Assembly (NCBI GenBank): GCA_040882565.1
Contig: JBBEAZ010000044.1
Location: 1-64,000 of the forward strand
DNA length: 64,000 nt
From: CF-162 sp040882565
GTDB taxonomy: Bacteria; Chloroflexota; Dehalococcoidia; SM23-28-2; RBG-16-64-32
Direction: 5' to 3'
A program made the translations under genes and the position numbers. This document shows positions 51,177 through 60,407 of the stretch, in pieces (positions within the stretch are counted from its first letter, which is position 1; each line of letters starts with the position of its first letter). The notes under the pieces are model-generated. The model worked only from the letters and a program-made list of their open reading frames with translations, searched no databases and was not told the DNA's origin.

Positions 51177-52079
51177 CTAAAGGGCACCCGAGATGCGGAT
51201 CATCGCCGGAGCAAGGATGACGGCAAGGAACGCCGGGAAGATCAACAGGACCAGCGGGAAGATCATCTTGATCGGCGCCTCGTGCGCCTGCTTTTCCGCC
51301 CGTTGACGGCGCTGCGTGCGCATCTGGTCCGACTGGATACGCAGCACCTGGGCGATACCAACACCCAACTGCTCCGCCTGGATGATCGAGTTGATGAAGT
51401 TGGTGAGTTCGTCGACCCCGATCCGCTCTGAGAGCTCGATCATGGCGTCACGGCGCAGCTTGCCCATTGCTACGTCGCGGAGCATCCGCTGAAGTTCTGC
51501 CGCCAGCGGGCCTTCGCCCATTTCGGCGACGCGGGAGAGTGCGGCATCCAGGCCGAGACCGGCCTCGACGCAGGTCGTAATCAGGTCAAGGTTGTCGGGC
51601 AGGCCCTTAAGAACCGCCTTCTGCTTGGCCTTGACCTTATTCTTAAGCCACATTCGCGGCATGAAATAGCCCATAGCCGTGAGAACTATCACAAGAGCGA
51701 GGCCCTTGATCCCGCCGAGGCTCAGGAACCCCACAACGCCAACACCCCCGAACACGAGCATGGAGACGAGCCAGAAGGTAACGAATGTGTTGAGCTTCAT
51801 CGGATTGCCAGCCATCCGGAGCTGGTACTGGATGTCGGCGATAAGAGACTGCGGCAGCAGGCCTGCGACTCGGCGTGCCATGCCCTCAACGACCGGGCGC
51901 AACACGCGCATACCGAAAGACAGTTCGAGGTCTAGTTCAAGCGCCAATTGATCCGTTGCCTGTGAGCGAAAGGTCTGGATCCGCGACTCCATTAGTGAGG
52001 TCTGGCGACGGCCGATGAGCGCCACGGCCAGACAGCCGGTCGCGCCAAACAGGGTGAGGACTATCAGAACAATCATCAT
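51177..52079 (-). CDS. tadC: Tad pilus inner-membrane protein TadC
   Basis: A 300-residue type II secretion F-family protein: N-terminal helix, then two paired helices (LVSMLVFGGVGVVGFLSL), a cytoplasmic helical bundle (DLITTCVEAGLGLDAALSRVAEMGEGPLA) and a final helix (MIFPLVLLIFPAFLAVIL). With TadB it forms the platform on which pilin is assembled. Start is one of two consecutive ATG codons. The tadB stop is 9 bases upstream. Confidence 0.93.
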   Translation of the reverse strand: MMIVLIVLTLFGATGCLAVALIGRRQTSLMESRIQTFRSQATDQLALELDLELSFGMRVLRPVVEGMARRVAGLLPQSLIADIQYQLRMAGNPMKLNTFVTFWLVSMLVFGGVGVVGFLSLGGIKGLALVIVLTAMGYFMPRMWLKNKVKAKQKAVLKGLPDNLDLITTCVEAGLGLDAALSRVAEMGEGPLAAELQRMLRDVAMGKLRRDAMIELSERIGVDELTNFINSIIQAEQLGVGIAQVLRIQSDQMRTQRRQRAEKQAHEAPIKMIFPLVLLIFPAFLAVILAPAMIRISGAL

Positions 52080-52088
52080 CGCTGGCTC

Positions 52089-53075
52089 CTAGATCTCGAT
52101 CGCCATGATTTTCTTCATGGCGAAGTAGCCCATGATCTCGAGGACAACCGCGCCAATGAGGACGACGCGGCCGGCCATCTCTTCGAAGAGGATGCTCATG
52201 TAGTCCGGATTGATGATCATGAACAGCGTGAACATGAAGACCGGCAGCCCACCGACGACGATACCGGTCAGCTGCTGCTGGGCCGTCAACGTCGAGATCT
52301 CGCCGCGAATCCGTTCGCGCTCACGCATGGTGTAGGCGACGGTATCCAGGATCTCGGCAAGGTTGCCGCCCACTGAGCGCTGGATGTTCACCGCGGTGAG
52401 GACCATGTCCAGGTCCTTGCTGTCGATACGGCGTCCCATCGCGGACAGGGCGTCCTCAGCGGTCAAGCCAAGGGTGGCTTCGCGGAGCATGCGCCGGACT
52501 TCCAGGCCAAGCGGCGCCGGCAACTGCCTGCCGCAGAACTCAAAGCTCTGCATCAGGCCGTAACCGGATTTCAGTGAGTTGGAGACCATGCCGATCATGT
52601 CCACGAGCTGCCCGTTGATGCGCTTCGTCCGGGACTTACGCTTGCTGTTGATCCACCAGGCGGGCGCGATGTAGCCAACTGCTGCGGCGACAACCGAAAA
52701 GAACAAGTTGAATAGCGAGAAGCCAAAGACCATGGGCACAAAGAACAGGACGAATGCCATGCCCCAGCGGATCATATAGAACTCACCGACGCGCAGCGGT
52801 ACGCCAGAGCGCTCCAACATCATGGCTGTAGCCTCGGAGCCACGCATCCGCTTGAAGACACCGGAAAGCAGGGGGATACCCGAGTAGCTCCGGTGCTTGA
52901 AGGCATCGGATTCCGGCTCGCTGCCGTGCTTTTTCGGCTGGTTCTCCGCCGAGCGGAAGGCCTGCAGGCGCGCCTCAACGAACCGCGACTTCTTCTCGCG
53001 GCTGCCGATCGCTATGACAAAGGCGACAACGGAAGCGAGCACGAGGACTGAGATTGCGATAACCATTGGGTCCAT
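52089..53075 (-). CDS. tadB: Tad pilus inner-membrane protein TadB
   Basis: A 328-residue T2SSF-family protein. An N-terminal helix (VLVLASVVAFVIAIG), two middle helices (MAFVLFFVPMVFGFSLFNLFF) and a C-terminal pair flank the bundle QLVDMIGMVSNSLKSGYGLMQ and the AVNIQRSVGGNLAEIL motif typical of TadB. Two bases separate it from the tadA gene. Confidence 0.93.
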   Translation of the reverse strand: MDPMVIAISVLVLASVVAFVIAIGSREKKSRFVEARLQAFRSAENQPKKHGSEPESDAFKHRSYSGIPLLSGVFKRMRGSEATAMMLERSGVPLRVGEFYMIRWGMAFVLFFVPMVFGFSLFNLFFSVVAAAVGYIAPAWWINSKRKSRTKRINGQLVDMIGMVSNSLKSGYGLMQSFEFCGRQLPAPLGLEVRRMLREATLGLTAEDALSAMGRRIDSKDLDMVLTAVNIQRSVGGNLAEILDTVAYTMRERERIRGEISTLTAQQQLTGIVVGGLPVFMFTLFMIINPDYMSILFEEMAGRVVLIGAVVLEIMGYFAMKKIMAIEI

Positions 53076-53077
53076 CG

Positions 53078-54430
53078 TTATGCGCTCCGGGCCAGGAACA
53101 GACCCTGGGGCAAGCTGATGCCGGCCGCGTCGAACCGCTCAGAGAAGCTCGGACGGATGCCGGTTGGCGACATGTGGCCGTGGATCTTGCCGTCACCGTC
53201 GACGTGTGTCTGTTTAAACGTAAAGAGGTCCTGGAGAGTGATGATCTGGCCTTCCATACCGGTGCACTCCGTAATGTGAGTGACACGGCGGACACCGTCG
53301 GAGAAACGCGAGAGTTGGACGATCAGGTCGAGAGCTGAAGCCGTCTGCTCACGGATCGCCCGGTCCGGCAGTTCCAGGTTGGCCATCAGCACCATGTTCT
53401 CGATACGAGCGAGCGCGTCACGTGGCGAGTTAGCGTGGACCGTGGAAAGAGAGCCCTCGTGACCGGTGTTCATCGCGTTGAGCATGTCGAACGCTTCCGG
53501 TCCGCGAATCTCGCCGATGATGATCCTGTCCGGTCTCATGCGCAGGGTGTTGCGCAGGAGATCGCGCTGGGAAATTTCACCCTTGCCGTCGATGTTGGAG
53601 GGACGGGCTTCCAGCGAGACGACGTGCGGCTGCTGGATCTTGATTTCGATGGGGTCCTCGATCGTGAGGATGCGCTCAGCCTCCGGGATGTAGGCGGACA
53701 TGGCGTTGAGGAACGTCGTCTTACCGGTACCGGTACCGCCGGAGATGATGGAGTTGAGCTTGAGTTTGACGCAGGCTTTGAGGAACTCCGCCATGTCAGC
53801 CGTGACCGAGCCCGCATTCACCAGATCCTCCATGCTGAGCTTGTCAGCGCGGAACTTTCTGATTGTGATCGTCGGGCTCTTGGGCGCGACGGGCGGGATG
53901 ATGACGTTGACACGCGAACCGTCGGGAAGTCGGGCGTCCACCATCGGCGACGACTCGTCGACGCGGCGCCCGATCGGCGCGATCACGCGCTCGATTACGC
54001 GCAGGATGTGCGTCTGGTCGCGGAAGCGCACGTCGCTCAGGTAGAGGATACCTTCGCGCTCGAAGAAGACTTCGTCCGGGGCGTTCACCATGACCTCTGA
54101 GATCGATGGGTCACGCAGCAGAGCGTCAATCGGACCCAGGCCGACGACCTCATCAACGACGCGGGCGACGATCTGGTCGCGGGTAATACCACCGACGTTC
54201 GGGAGTTCGCGCCGGAGCAGCGTTTCCGCTGCGCCTTCGACGACCCGCCGGCGCTCTTCGGCCGGCATCGCGGCGATCTGGTCCGCGTCCAGCTCTTCAA
54301 TCAGCATTTGGTGGATACGGAAGATCAGCTGCTCCATATCCTCGTTGTAGCGTCCGGGGGTCGACCTTCCGGCCGAGGCGGGGGAGCCAGGGCGCGGGTC
54401 GCCGTTCTTGCCAGGCTGCCAGCTTGTCAT
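53078..54430 (-). CDS. tadA: Tad pilus assembly ATPase TadA/CpaF
   Basis: A 450-residue secretion ATPase: Walker A ISGGTGTGKTTFLNAM, Asp box TIEDPIEIKIQ, Walker B DRIIIGEIRGPEAFDML and His box TGHEGSLSTVHANS. The N-terminal 30 residues are low-complexity (GSPASAGRSTPGRYN); a start at the Met in NEDMEQLIF is possible. It powers pilin polymerisation and, in some Tad systems, retraction. Confidence 0.95.
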   Translation of the reverse strand: MTSWQPGKNGDPRPGSPASAGRSTPGRYNEDMEQLIFRIHQMLIEELDADQIAAMPAEERRRVVEGAAETLLRRELPNVGGITRDQIVARVVDEVVGLGPIDALLRDPSISEVMVNAPDEVFFEREGILYLSDVRFRDQTHILRVIERVIAPIGRRVDESSPMVDARLPDGSRVNVIIPPVAPKSPTITIRKFRADKLSMEDLVNAGSVTADMAEFLKACVKLKLNSIISGGTGTGKTTFLNAMSAYIPEAERILTIEDPIEIKIQQPHVVSLEARPSNIDGKGEISQRDLLRNTLRMRPDRIIIGEIRGPEAFDMLNAMNTGHEGSLSTVHANSPRDALARIENMVLMANLELPDRAIREQTASALDLIVQLSRFSDGVRRVTHITECTGMEGQIITLQDLFTFKQTHVDGDGKIHGHMSPTGIRPSFSERFDAAGISLPQGLFLARSA

Positions 54431-54433
54431 GCG

Positions 54434-55678
54434 CTATTCCACCCTTACTTCAGCTTGTTCCGGCTGCGTGCCGAGGATCTTGGAGAAGAGGCCGCCTTTG
54501 GCGGCTTCCTTGGGTCGCTGCGCCCTCTGCTGCCGGACGCCGCTGAGCGCGAAGGCCATCTCGACGATGCTCTCAGAGGCCTTGGACTGCGGCTTCGCCA
54601 GCACAACCGGCATACCCAGCTGTGTCGCCGTGCTGATGTTGCGGTCGTACGGGATCGACCAGAAGACCTCGCGTCCGAGCATCCGCTTCACTTCTTGCGG
54701 CTGCACGCTGGTCGCTTCATTCGTCGCGTTGATGACGAGCTTGATCTTGTCCTGCGGGAAGTTCCAGGACCTCAGCATGTCGATCGCCAGGAGAGTGTCT
54801 TTGAGGCTCGCCATGTCCACCGTCGCCACAAGAACGACCATCGAGGCAAGCTCGAGGGCGCGGGCGACGATGTCATTGAAGGTTCCGGGCGTGTCCAGCA
54901 CGACGTAGTCGTAGCTCTGGGTGAGCACGGAGACGATCTTCTCGATGTGTCCGGCGTGGACGTTGCGCCAGTCCGTCGGCCGGATTGGCGCCGGCAGGAT
55001 GTAGACCCCACTGTTGTGCTGATACAGGCAGTCCTGCACGAGGTCACGCGTGATGAGATCCTCCGAGACCGCCAGGTCAGCGATACTCCGCTCCACCGGG
55101 ATGTCCATCAGGATGCCGACGTCGCCGAAGCGAGTGTCGAGGTCCAGGAGGACCGCGGACTGGTTCGTCTTCTGGACAAGCGCCGTCGCCAGGTTCGTCG
55201 CGATGGTCGTCTTGCCGATGCCGCCCTTGGCGCCGAAGACCGTGATCACGGAGCCGGCGGCGACAGGTTCTTCAGCCTCGCCTGAAATCCGCGCTCGTTT
55301 GCGCTCTTCCTGGGCGAGCACAGCGTATATCGAAGTGATCAGGTCTTCGTCCTTGACGGGCGCGACCAGGTAGTCGCTGACACCCGCGAGCATGGCCTTG
55401 CGCATCGCGGCCGGGTCGCGAAGGGTCGAGTAACCGATGATCGCGGCGTGCGGCAACATGTCAGAGAGTGCTTCGACTGTCTGCAGCGCGCGGATCGTGG
55501 GCTCCTCGATGGCGATCACGACCACGTCCGGGTCGGACTGCTTTGCCAGTGTCACGGCCTCGATACCGTAACCGGCTTCGCCGGTTACGGAGAAACCGGA
55601 GACGGCGAGCATTTTGTTGATATCGGACCGGCTATTGAGGTCCTGGTCGATGACTGCTACTCGAGGATTTCGTGTCAT
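54434..55678 (-). CDS. tadZ: TadZ/CpaE-like pilus localisation ATPase
   Basis: A 414-residue two-domain protein. Residues 1-125 are a receiver-like domain whose phosphoacceptor Asp is replaced (VVVIAIEEP), so it is not phosphorylated in the normal way. Residues 140-400 are a MinD/ParA ATPase with deviant Walker A VFGAKGGIGKTTIATN and VLLDLDTRFGD. In Tad systems this protein places the machine at the pole. It is 3 bases upstream of tadA. Confidence 0.92.
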   Translation of the reverse strand: MTRNPRVAVIDQDLNSRSDINKMLAVSGFSVTGEAGYGIEAVTLAKQSDPDVVVIAIEEPTIRALQTVEALSDMLPHAAIIGYSTLRDPAAMRKAMLAGVSDYLVAPVKDEDLITSIYAVLAQEERKRARISGEAEEPVAAGSVITVFGAKGGIGKTTIATNLATALVQKTNQSAVLLDLDTRFGDVGILMDIPVERSIADLAVSEDLITRDLVQDCLYQHNSGVYILPAPIRPTDWRNVHAGHIEKIVSVLTQSYDYVVLDTPGTFNDIVARALELASMVVLVATVDMASLKDTLLAIDMLRSWNFPQDKIKLVINATNEATSVQPQEVKRMLGREVFWSIPYDRNISTATQLGMPVVLAKPQSKASESIVEMAFALSGVRQQRAQRPKEAAKGGLFSKILGTQPEQAEVRVE

Positions 55679-55690
55679 TGTTCTTCTCTC

Positions 55691-56536
55691 TTAGGATCCC
55701 GGGACGATGAGTGGAGCAGCGAGGACGCCGCACGCAGGTAGGTTTTGGGCAATCGCGGTATCACCGAACGGGCGCAGCGAGATCCACAGCTGTTGTTCCA
55801 CACCGCCGCCGCTCACGCCTCGCTGAACGGCGGCAAGTTGCCATGCCTGGTCCGGCGTGACGGCAAGCGTGGCACGGCTGGCCTCGGCGTTGGCGTTCGC
55901 GGCGGCAATGCTGCCAGCATCCGACTGCGCGGCCGTCAGCTTAACCGCGCCGTCGAGCGCGAGAACCTCGACGTTCTGCAGCACGTAACACGCGGTCGAC
56001 GGAGTGATCGATTTCAATACTTCGTCTGGTGCGTCCTGCAGTTCGCCCGAGAGGATCACATCAACGTGGTCGCCGGGGCGCACGAGACCGCCCGCGGCAC
56101 CAACCGCACTGGCAGCAATGGAGAATCCGCGCATACCCTCCGGAATGATGAGGGAGAGCGGCGCATCTGCGCCAAAGACGTCCTGAGCATTGTCGGGGCT
56201 CGTGATCTTCGTCTGCATGATCTGCTCGCCGACGACAATCTGGACCTGCGATATCTGCCCGACGGCTTCATCGGACTTGGTGAAGACGCCGGCGAGAGCA
56301 AGGTCGGTCGGTATCGACTTGATCGTCAGCATCTCTTCCGTGATCCGGGTCAGCGGCGGGATGTCAACGGCGGCGACCAGCACGGGCTTGGTGACGACGC
56401 CGGAAGACGTACCCTTGTCGCCGTCAAGGCTGCTCAGGTAGACACCGATCAGCACCGCTGAAATGAGACCGAGCAGCAGCGCCAACAGAAGCAACGTGCG
56501 GTTGGAGCCGCTGCCTATAGCTAGATTCTTGATCAT
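55691..56536 (-). CDS. cpaB: Flp pilus assembly protein CpaB/RcpC
   Basis: A 281-residue protein with an N-terminal anchor helix (LLLALLLGLISAVLIGVYL) and a SAF domain (VLVAAVDIPPLTRITEEMLT, then GQISQVQIVVGEQIMQTKI). CpaB normally works with the outer-membrane secretin CpaC, and no cpaC is present here, which fits a single-membrane cell. It is the first gene of cpaB-tadZ-tadA-tadB-tadC-XRE and has a sigma-X-like element upstream. Confidence 0.9.
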   Translation of the reverse strand: MIKNLAIGSGSNRTLLLLALLLGLISAVLIGVYLSSLDGDKGTSSGVVTKPVLVAAVDIPPLTRITEEMLTIKSIPTDLALAGVFTKSDEAVGQISQVQIVVGEQIMQTKITSPDNAQDVFGADAPLSLIIPEGMRGFSIAASAVGAAGGLVRPGDHVDVILSGELQDAPDEVLKSITPSTACYVLQNVEVLALDGAVKLTAAQSDAGSIAAANANAEASRATLAVTPDQAWQLAAVQRGVSGGGVEQQLWISLRPFGDTAIAQNLPACGVLAAPLIVPGS

Positions 56537-56583
56537 GGGTTTCCCCCTTGGACTTGGTACTAATTGGGTGAATCAAAATAAAT

Positions 56584-56609
56584 GACGCTGCTCACGCAAC
56601 ATCGTTACA
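56584..56609 (-). promoter_or_regulatory. Sigma-X-like promoter of the cpaB pilus operon
   Basis: On the minus strand TGTAAC (56604-56609), exactly 16 bases, CGTC (56584-56587, continuing as CGTCAT). It lies about 48 bases before the cpaB ATG. Confidence 0.65.
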
Positions 56610-56700
56610 GTAATTATTCGTATCCGGGCCATGGAGTCCAAAACTCTTGCCGGAATGGCGCGCGGCGGGCGCGCTCCAGGTCACCGCGGGCGAAACAACG

Positions 56701-56730
56701 AAAAAGGGTCCAGCCGCTGTGGCCAGACCC
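56701..56730 (-). terminator. Rho-independent terminator after the tadE gene
   Basis: On the minus strand a 10-bp stem GGGTCTGGCC / GGCTGGACCC (two G-U pairs, 5-nt loop) is followed directly by TTTTTCG. It lies 35 bases after the TadE stop and separates the flp-tadE unit from the cpaB operon. Confidence 0.88.
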
Positions 56731-56764
56731 GCTGATGTCCGTCTACCTCGAGCACGCGTTTCCG

Positions 56765-57187
56765 CTACTCGAGTCTCATTTCCGATTTAGAGTGGAAGTC
56801 GATCGTGCTACCGATGCCACTGCCGCCGATGACGCTGAGCAGGTTGGAGAGCGGCGTAATCATCTCGTACTCGTACTCAACGTCCACCGAGACCGACTCG
56901 CCCGGTTCGCCCTGGGCATTGTTAATCGTGACGGTGACGTTGTCATCGACGATGGACGATGTCGTGTCGCGAACACGGTCTTCGATGGTGGTCTCGTCGG
57001 CGCCGACGGCGCCAATCCGCGCGCCCTCACGGGCCGCGTTGGTGACGGTGATCCAGGCGTGGAACCCCATACCGAAGTCAACGATGGCGAAGACCAGGAT
57101 GAGGAAGATCGGGACGACCATCGCGAATTCAACGAGGTTCTGCCCCTTCTCACCTTCTGTTCGGTTCTTGCGGATCAGCTTGCCCAT
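56765..57187 (-). CDS. tadE: TadE-like minor pilin
   Basis: A 140-residue pseudopilin. A basic start is followed by GQNLVEFAMVVPIFLILVFAIVDFG, the class signature with Glu at position +5 after the cleavage Gly, and ITVTNAAREGARIGAVGA, the TadE motif. The ATG at 57187 is used; a GTG just before it is also possible. It is probably processed by the prepilin peptidase encoded at 63107. About 120 bases separate it from flp. Confidence 0.92.
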   Translation of the reverse strand: MGKLIRKNRTEGEKGQNLVEFAMVVPIFLILVFAIVDFGMGFHAWITVTNAAREGARIGAVGADETTIEDRVRDTTSSIVDDNVTVTINNAQGEPGESVSVDVEYEYEMITPLSNLLSVIGGSGIGSTIDFHSKSEMRLE

Positions 57188-57306
57188 CACGTGTTTCCTT
57201 TACTGGCCTTGCGGCCTGGCTCCTGCCCCTCCCGGTGAGTGCGGCTGATGGCGGCAGGCAGGCCATCAGGCCCACCCGCCGCCTTCAACTTACTTAGACG
57301 CCTTGC

Positions 57307-57504
57307 TTACGAACCGGCGCCGCCGAGAGCAGCTGCGATGTCACCAAAGACATCTTCAATGCCGCCCGCGAGCACGCCGAGAGCGACGATCAGGACGACC
57401 GCGACAAGAGCGATGATCAGACCGTACTCGGCTAGAGCCTGGCCGGCCTCATCACGCACGCGGGCGAACAGATTGCGAAGCGCCTCGTTGATCTTGGAGA
57501 ACAT
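57307..57504 (-). CDS. flp: Flp-type major pilin
   Basis: A 65-residue prepilin. The leader ends RDEAGQALAEYGLIIALVAVV, where cleavage after Gly leaves the Flp signature with Glu and Tyr, then one hydrophobic helix and a short Gly-rich tail. The ATG has a strong AAGGAGGAG ribosome site, as expected for a major subunit. It is the structural subunit of the Tad pilus. Upstream a TGTAAC (57626-57631) is followed at 16 bases by CCAT, only half of the shared element. Confidence 0.93.
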   Translation of the reverse strand: MFSKINEALRNLFARVRDEAGQALAEYGLIIALVAVVLIVALGVLAGGIEDVFGDIAAALGGAGS

Positions 57505-57683
57505 GTTCTCCTCCTTTCCCTGTGTTTGACACCTGAACTAGATCTGGCTTGATGGTGTGTCAGTCCGGCCGATTGACCGCTCTGACTGTTCGTTCGAAAG
57601 CTAAGATGGCCCCTCAGTGCTAGGTGTTACAGCCCTAGGGCGGGAGACCCGGCATTTTTACTCGGCAGTCACCCTTCAGTAAC

Positions 57684-58682
57684 TTAGGGCGCCTGTTTCG
57701 GGCCATCTGCGGGCTCCGGAGGCGGCTCGCCGGCGATTTGCGGAGGGGCCGCATTCACTGTCCGCCCGGCATTCCTGCGGGCAACTACGGCGCTGACGCC
57801 GGCCCACGCTGCCCCGGCGACCACCCAACCGGCGAGGCCATCGACGACGTAGTGCTCGCCGAGGTAGGTGATGGCGAAGAGCATCGAGACGGCATAAGCC
57901 GCCCCCAACCACCGCAACCAGCGGTACTTCCAGAGAGCGATCGCCATCAAGAAGGGAATGGCGGCGTGAAGCGATGGCATGGCGGCCACGGGGTTTGCCC
58001 CGGCCACCTCGTAGGCGTTCTCGTATGTCCCCGGCATAACATTGCCAGCAATGTCGGGCAAGACCTGGTACACGTGAGGAATGTGCCCGAGTTGCGCGGC
58101 CATCCAGGGCGGCGCAGTCGGCAGAACGGCGCAAGTTAACAGGCCAATGTAGAGCGTCGCGACGAAGGCGAAACCGTAGGTCTTGAAGTGCTCGTTGTCG
58201 AACTTCCAGAGGGCGACGGCCATGGCGTGCGGGACGAAAAAGTAGCTGAGATAGACGCCGATCGTGAATACCTCGACCGGCCCGAGATGCGCGAAAGTGT
58301 ACAGTCTCTCCTGGAGCCAGACTGTCGGGAGAGCGCCGAAAAAGAGCGCCTTCTCGATCTCCGCTGGATATGCGAACTGGACCGGCATGCCGAGACCGTC
58401 CGCCAATGAGCGGAGCTGGACGAACAATAGGAGAGCCGTGGCGTAGGGCGCCCACACCCGCATGGCCTGGAGGCCGAGCGCCAGGTAAAGCGCCAGCAGA
58501 GCCGCTACGAAGAAGAACCCGAGCTTAACGATGCCTTCGTCAAAGCGCATCGCAGCCATCAACAGCACGGCGAGGACCAGAAATATAACCCTGCATGCCG
58601 CGGTTAGGACAATCTTCAGGCCGCTCAGGCTTTTCTGGACCTGCGCCGGAGCGCCCGGCGTGTAGGTCGCTTCAGTTGCCAC
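57684..58682 (-). CDS. PAP2-family membrane phosphatase/transferase, copy A
   Basis: A 332-residue membrane protein. The catalytic motifs are MPSLHAAIPFLMA (SxH) and YLGEHYVVDGLAGW (late His and Asp). Family members remove phosphate from lipid phosphates or transfer phospho-groups; the relation to inositol-phosphoceramide-synthase-like proteins is only by general layout. It starts at GTG, overlapping the GT39 gene by 11 bases. It is closely related to copy B at 60408-61412. Confidence 0.85.
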   Translation of the reverse strand: MATEATYTPGAPAQVQKSLSGLKIVLTAACRVIFLVLAVLLMAAMRFDEGIVKLGFFFVAALLALYLALGLQAMRVWAPYATALLLFVQLRSLADGLGMPVQFAYPAEIEKALFFGALPTVWLQERLYTFAHLGPVEVFTIGVYLSYFFVPHAMAVALWKFDNEHFKTYGFAFVATLYIGLLTCAVLPTAPPWMAAQLGHIPHVYQVLPDIAGNVMPGTYENAYEVAGANPVAAMPSLHAAIPFLMAIALWKYRWLRWLGAAYAVSMLFAITYLGEHYVVDGLAGWVVAGAAWAGVSAVVARRNAGRTVNAAPPQIAGEPPPEPADGPKQAP

Positions 58683-60243
58683 CGGAGCCGTCCTTCAGCC
58701 GGTAGACATCGGCATAGAACATCTTGCCCAGGTAGTCGTAGTTCCCGCGCACCCAGGCCATCAGGTCCTGCGGGTAATAGGTGAACTGGTTCGCTTTCTC
58801 ATAAGTAGCGCTATCAATCACGAAAAGCGGCGGGTTGGCCTTCAGGTCCGCGAGCGCGGCATCCACGTGCTCTTGTCCAGCGATGAAGGGGTGGTAGAAA
58901 AGGTACGGCGTCGGGGACTTACGGTCGGAGTAGAAATACAGTTCGCTCTGGAAACCCAGGTTGTAGATGTAGTCATTTGGCGAGGTCCGCTGCTTTAGCC
59001 ATTCGGCGAACTCCGCGCTCTCCGTCTCCCATTTGGAGAAATCGTTGTATGAGTACTTGGCTTCGTGGCGCTCCGCCGCCGTCGGCTGAAGGTAAGCCTG
59101 CGCGTTCAGCACCACCATCGGGATGATGGACACGGCCGCGAGGGAGACGAGTACCTGGCGACGGATCCGCCCCGCGCGCTGCAGGACACTTAGGCCCGCC
59201 GGCACGATCAGGGCCAGGACTGGCAGCGCCATCACATAGTAGTGGGCGGAGAACCGCCCGGCGGCCAGCACCCCGAGGAAGGTGACGATCACCCAGCCAA
59301 CCAGCAGATAGGCCTGGTCGGAACGCTCCCGCAGGAGGCGGGCCATTCCAAGATAGGAGAATACGGCCAGCGGCCCGGCCAGCCAGAATAGGTATAAGGG
59401 CATCTTGGCGATCGCCACGAGGCGATCGCCCGATGACACGCGGCCGACATAGTCGAGCGTGTAGAGCACGATGGCGTCGAACATCTCGTCGAAGGTGCCG
59501 GTCAGGACGAACGGCAGGGCCACAACGATCCCGGCGAAGGCGCACCCGGCGTTGAGCCAGGCGATGCGCCTGAAGAAGGTGCGCCCCGCCAGCGCGCGCC
59601 ATCCCTCGTCACGCCAGACCTTGTGGGCCGACAGCGCCATAAAGAGGAAGAGGACGAAGAGCGACGTCTCTTTGGTCAGGATTGAGATGCCGGCGAGCGC
59701 TCCGGCCAGTCCGTACAAGCGGTCATCGTCACGGCGCTCGGCCAGTGTGTATGACAGGACAGCCCCGGTGAGTGGCAGCAGCATGAAGTACTCGGTGTTG
59801 GCGTTAGTCTCGAATACTGCGAGGCCCATCGAGAGAGCGAAGGCGAGCGCGGCGCAGACGGCGGCGCGGTGGCTGAAGAGGAGCCGTCCCTCAAAGTAGA
59901 TGAGGAGCGTCGTCAGCGACAACAGGAGCGAGACAAGTAGCCGCGGCGCCCACACGTTCTCCCCAAACATCAGAAAGCTGATGGCGTACCAGACGAAGAT
60001 CAGCGGTGGCTTGTTGTCGAAGGCGTCCCGGTAAGGGACGCCGCCGTCCAACATGATCTGAGCGGTTGCCGCGTAGAACCCTTCGTCCCTCATGAAGGGC
60101 TCCATGAAGAATAGAATGTAGAGGACTACCGGGATCGCGCAAATCGCCCCGATCAGAAGAATGCGCCCGAGCGAGACGCCCTGCGCAGCCGGGAGCGCGG
60201 ACGCGCCCAATGGCAGGCGGCGAGCTTCGCCGGCAACGCTCAT
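58672..60243 (-). CDS. GT39-type GT-C glycosyltransferase, copy A
   Basis: A 523-residue membrane protein with about 11 helices. The start is the ATG at 60243 with AAGGAGG upstream. The first external loop has FMRDEGFYAATAQIMLDGG and PYRDAFDNKPPLIFVWY, the acidic pair typical of ArnT/PMT-like enzymes that use polyprenyl-phosphate sugars. A C-terminal soluble part (about 430-523) includes YIYNLGFQSELYFYSDRKSP. It is nearly collinear with copy B. It likely adds a sugar to a surface lipid or protein. Confidence 0.87.
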   Translation of the reverse strand: MSVAGEARRLPLGASALPAAQGVSLGRILLIGAICAIPVVLYILFFMEPFMRDEGFYAATAQIMLDGGVPYRDAFDNKPPLIFVWYAISFLMFGENVWAPRLLVSLLLSLTTLLIYFEGRLLFSHRAAVCAALAFALSMGLAVFETNANTEYFMLLPLTGAVLSYTLAERRDDDRLYGLAGALAGISILTKETSLFVLFLFMALSAHKVWRDEGWRALAGRTFFRRIAWLNAGCAFAGIVVALPFVLTGTFDEMFDAIVLYTLDYVGRVSSGDRLVAIAKMPLYLFWLAGPLAVFSYLGMARLLRERSDQAYLLVGWVIVTFLGVLAAGRFSAHYYVMALPVLALIVPAGLSVLQRAGRIRRQVLVSLAAVSIIPMVVLNAQAYLQPTAAERHEAKYSYNDFSKWETESAEFAEWLKQRTSPNDYIYNLGFQSELYFYSDRKSPTPYLFYHPFIAGQEHVDAALADLKANPPLFVIDSATYEKANQFTYYPQDLMAWVRGNYDYLGKMFYADVYRLKDGSGGN

Positions 60244-60307
60244 GACTGTCTTCCGTCCTCCTTGATCAATCAGAGACAGGCCCGTCAAAGGGCCGTCACT
60301 ATTTGGA

Positions 60308-60333
60308 GACGTATTGATCCAGCAATCGTTACC
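60308..60333 (-). promoter_or_regulatory. Sigma-X-like promoter of GT39-PAP2 copy A
   Basis: On the minus strand GGTAAC (60328-60333), exactly 16 bases, CGTC (60308-60311), about 65 bases before the ATG at 60243. One base differs from the other four elements in the first half. Confidence 0.55.
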
Positions 60334-60407
60334 GGGCTGGCAACACGAAAGGAAATGTCCGAACAATCTGGACGAGGGCTGAACTTTGGGGAGCGCTGCC
60401 GGGCGAA

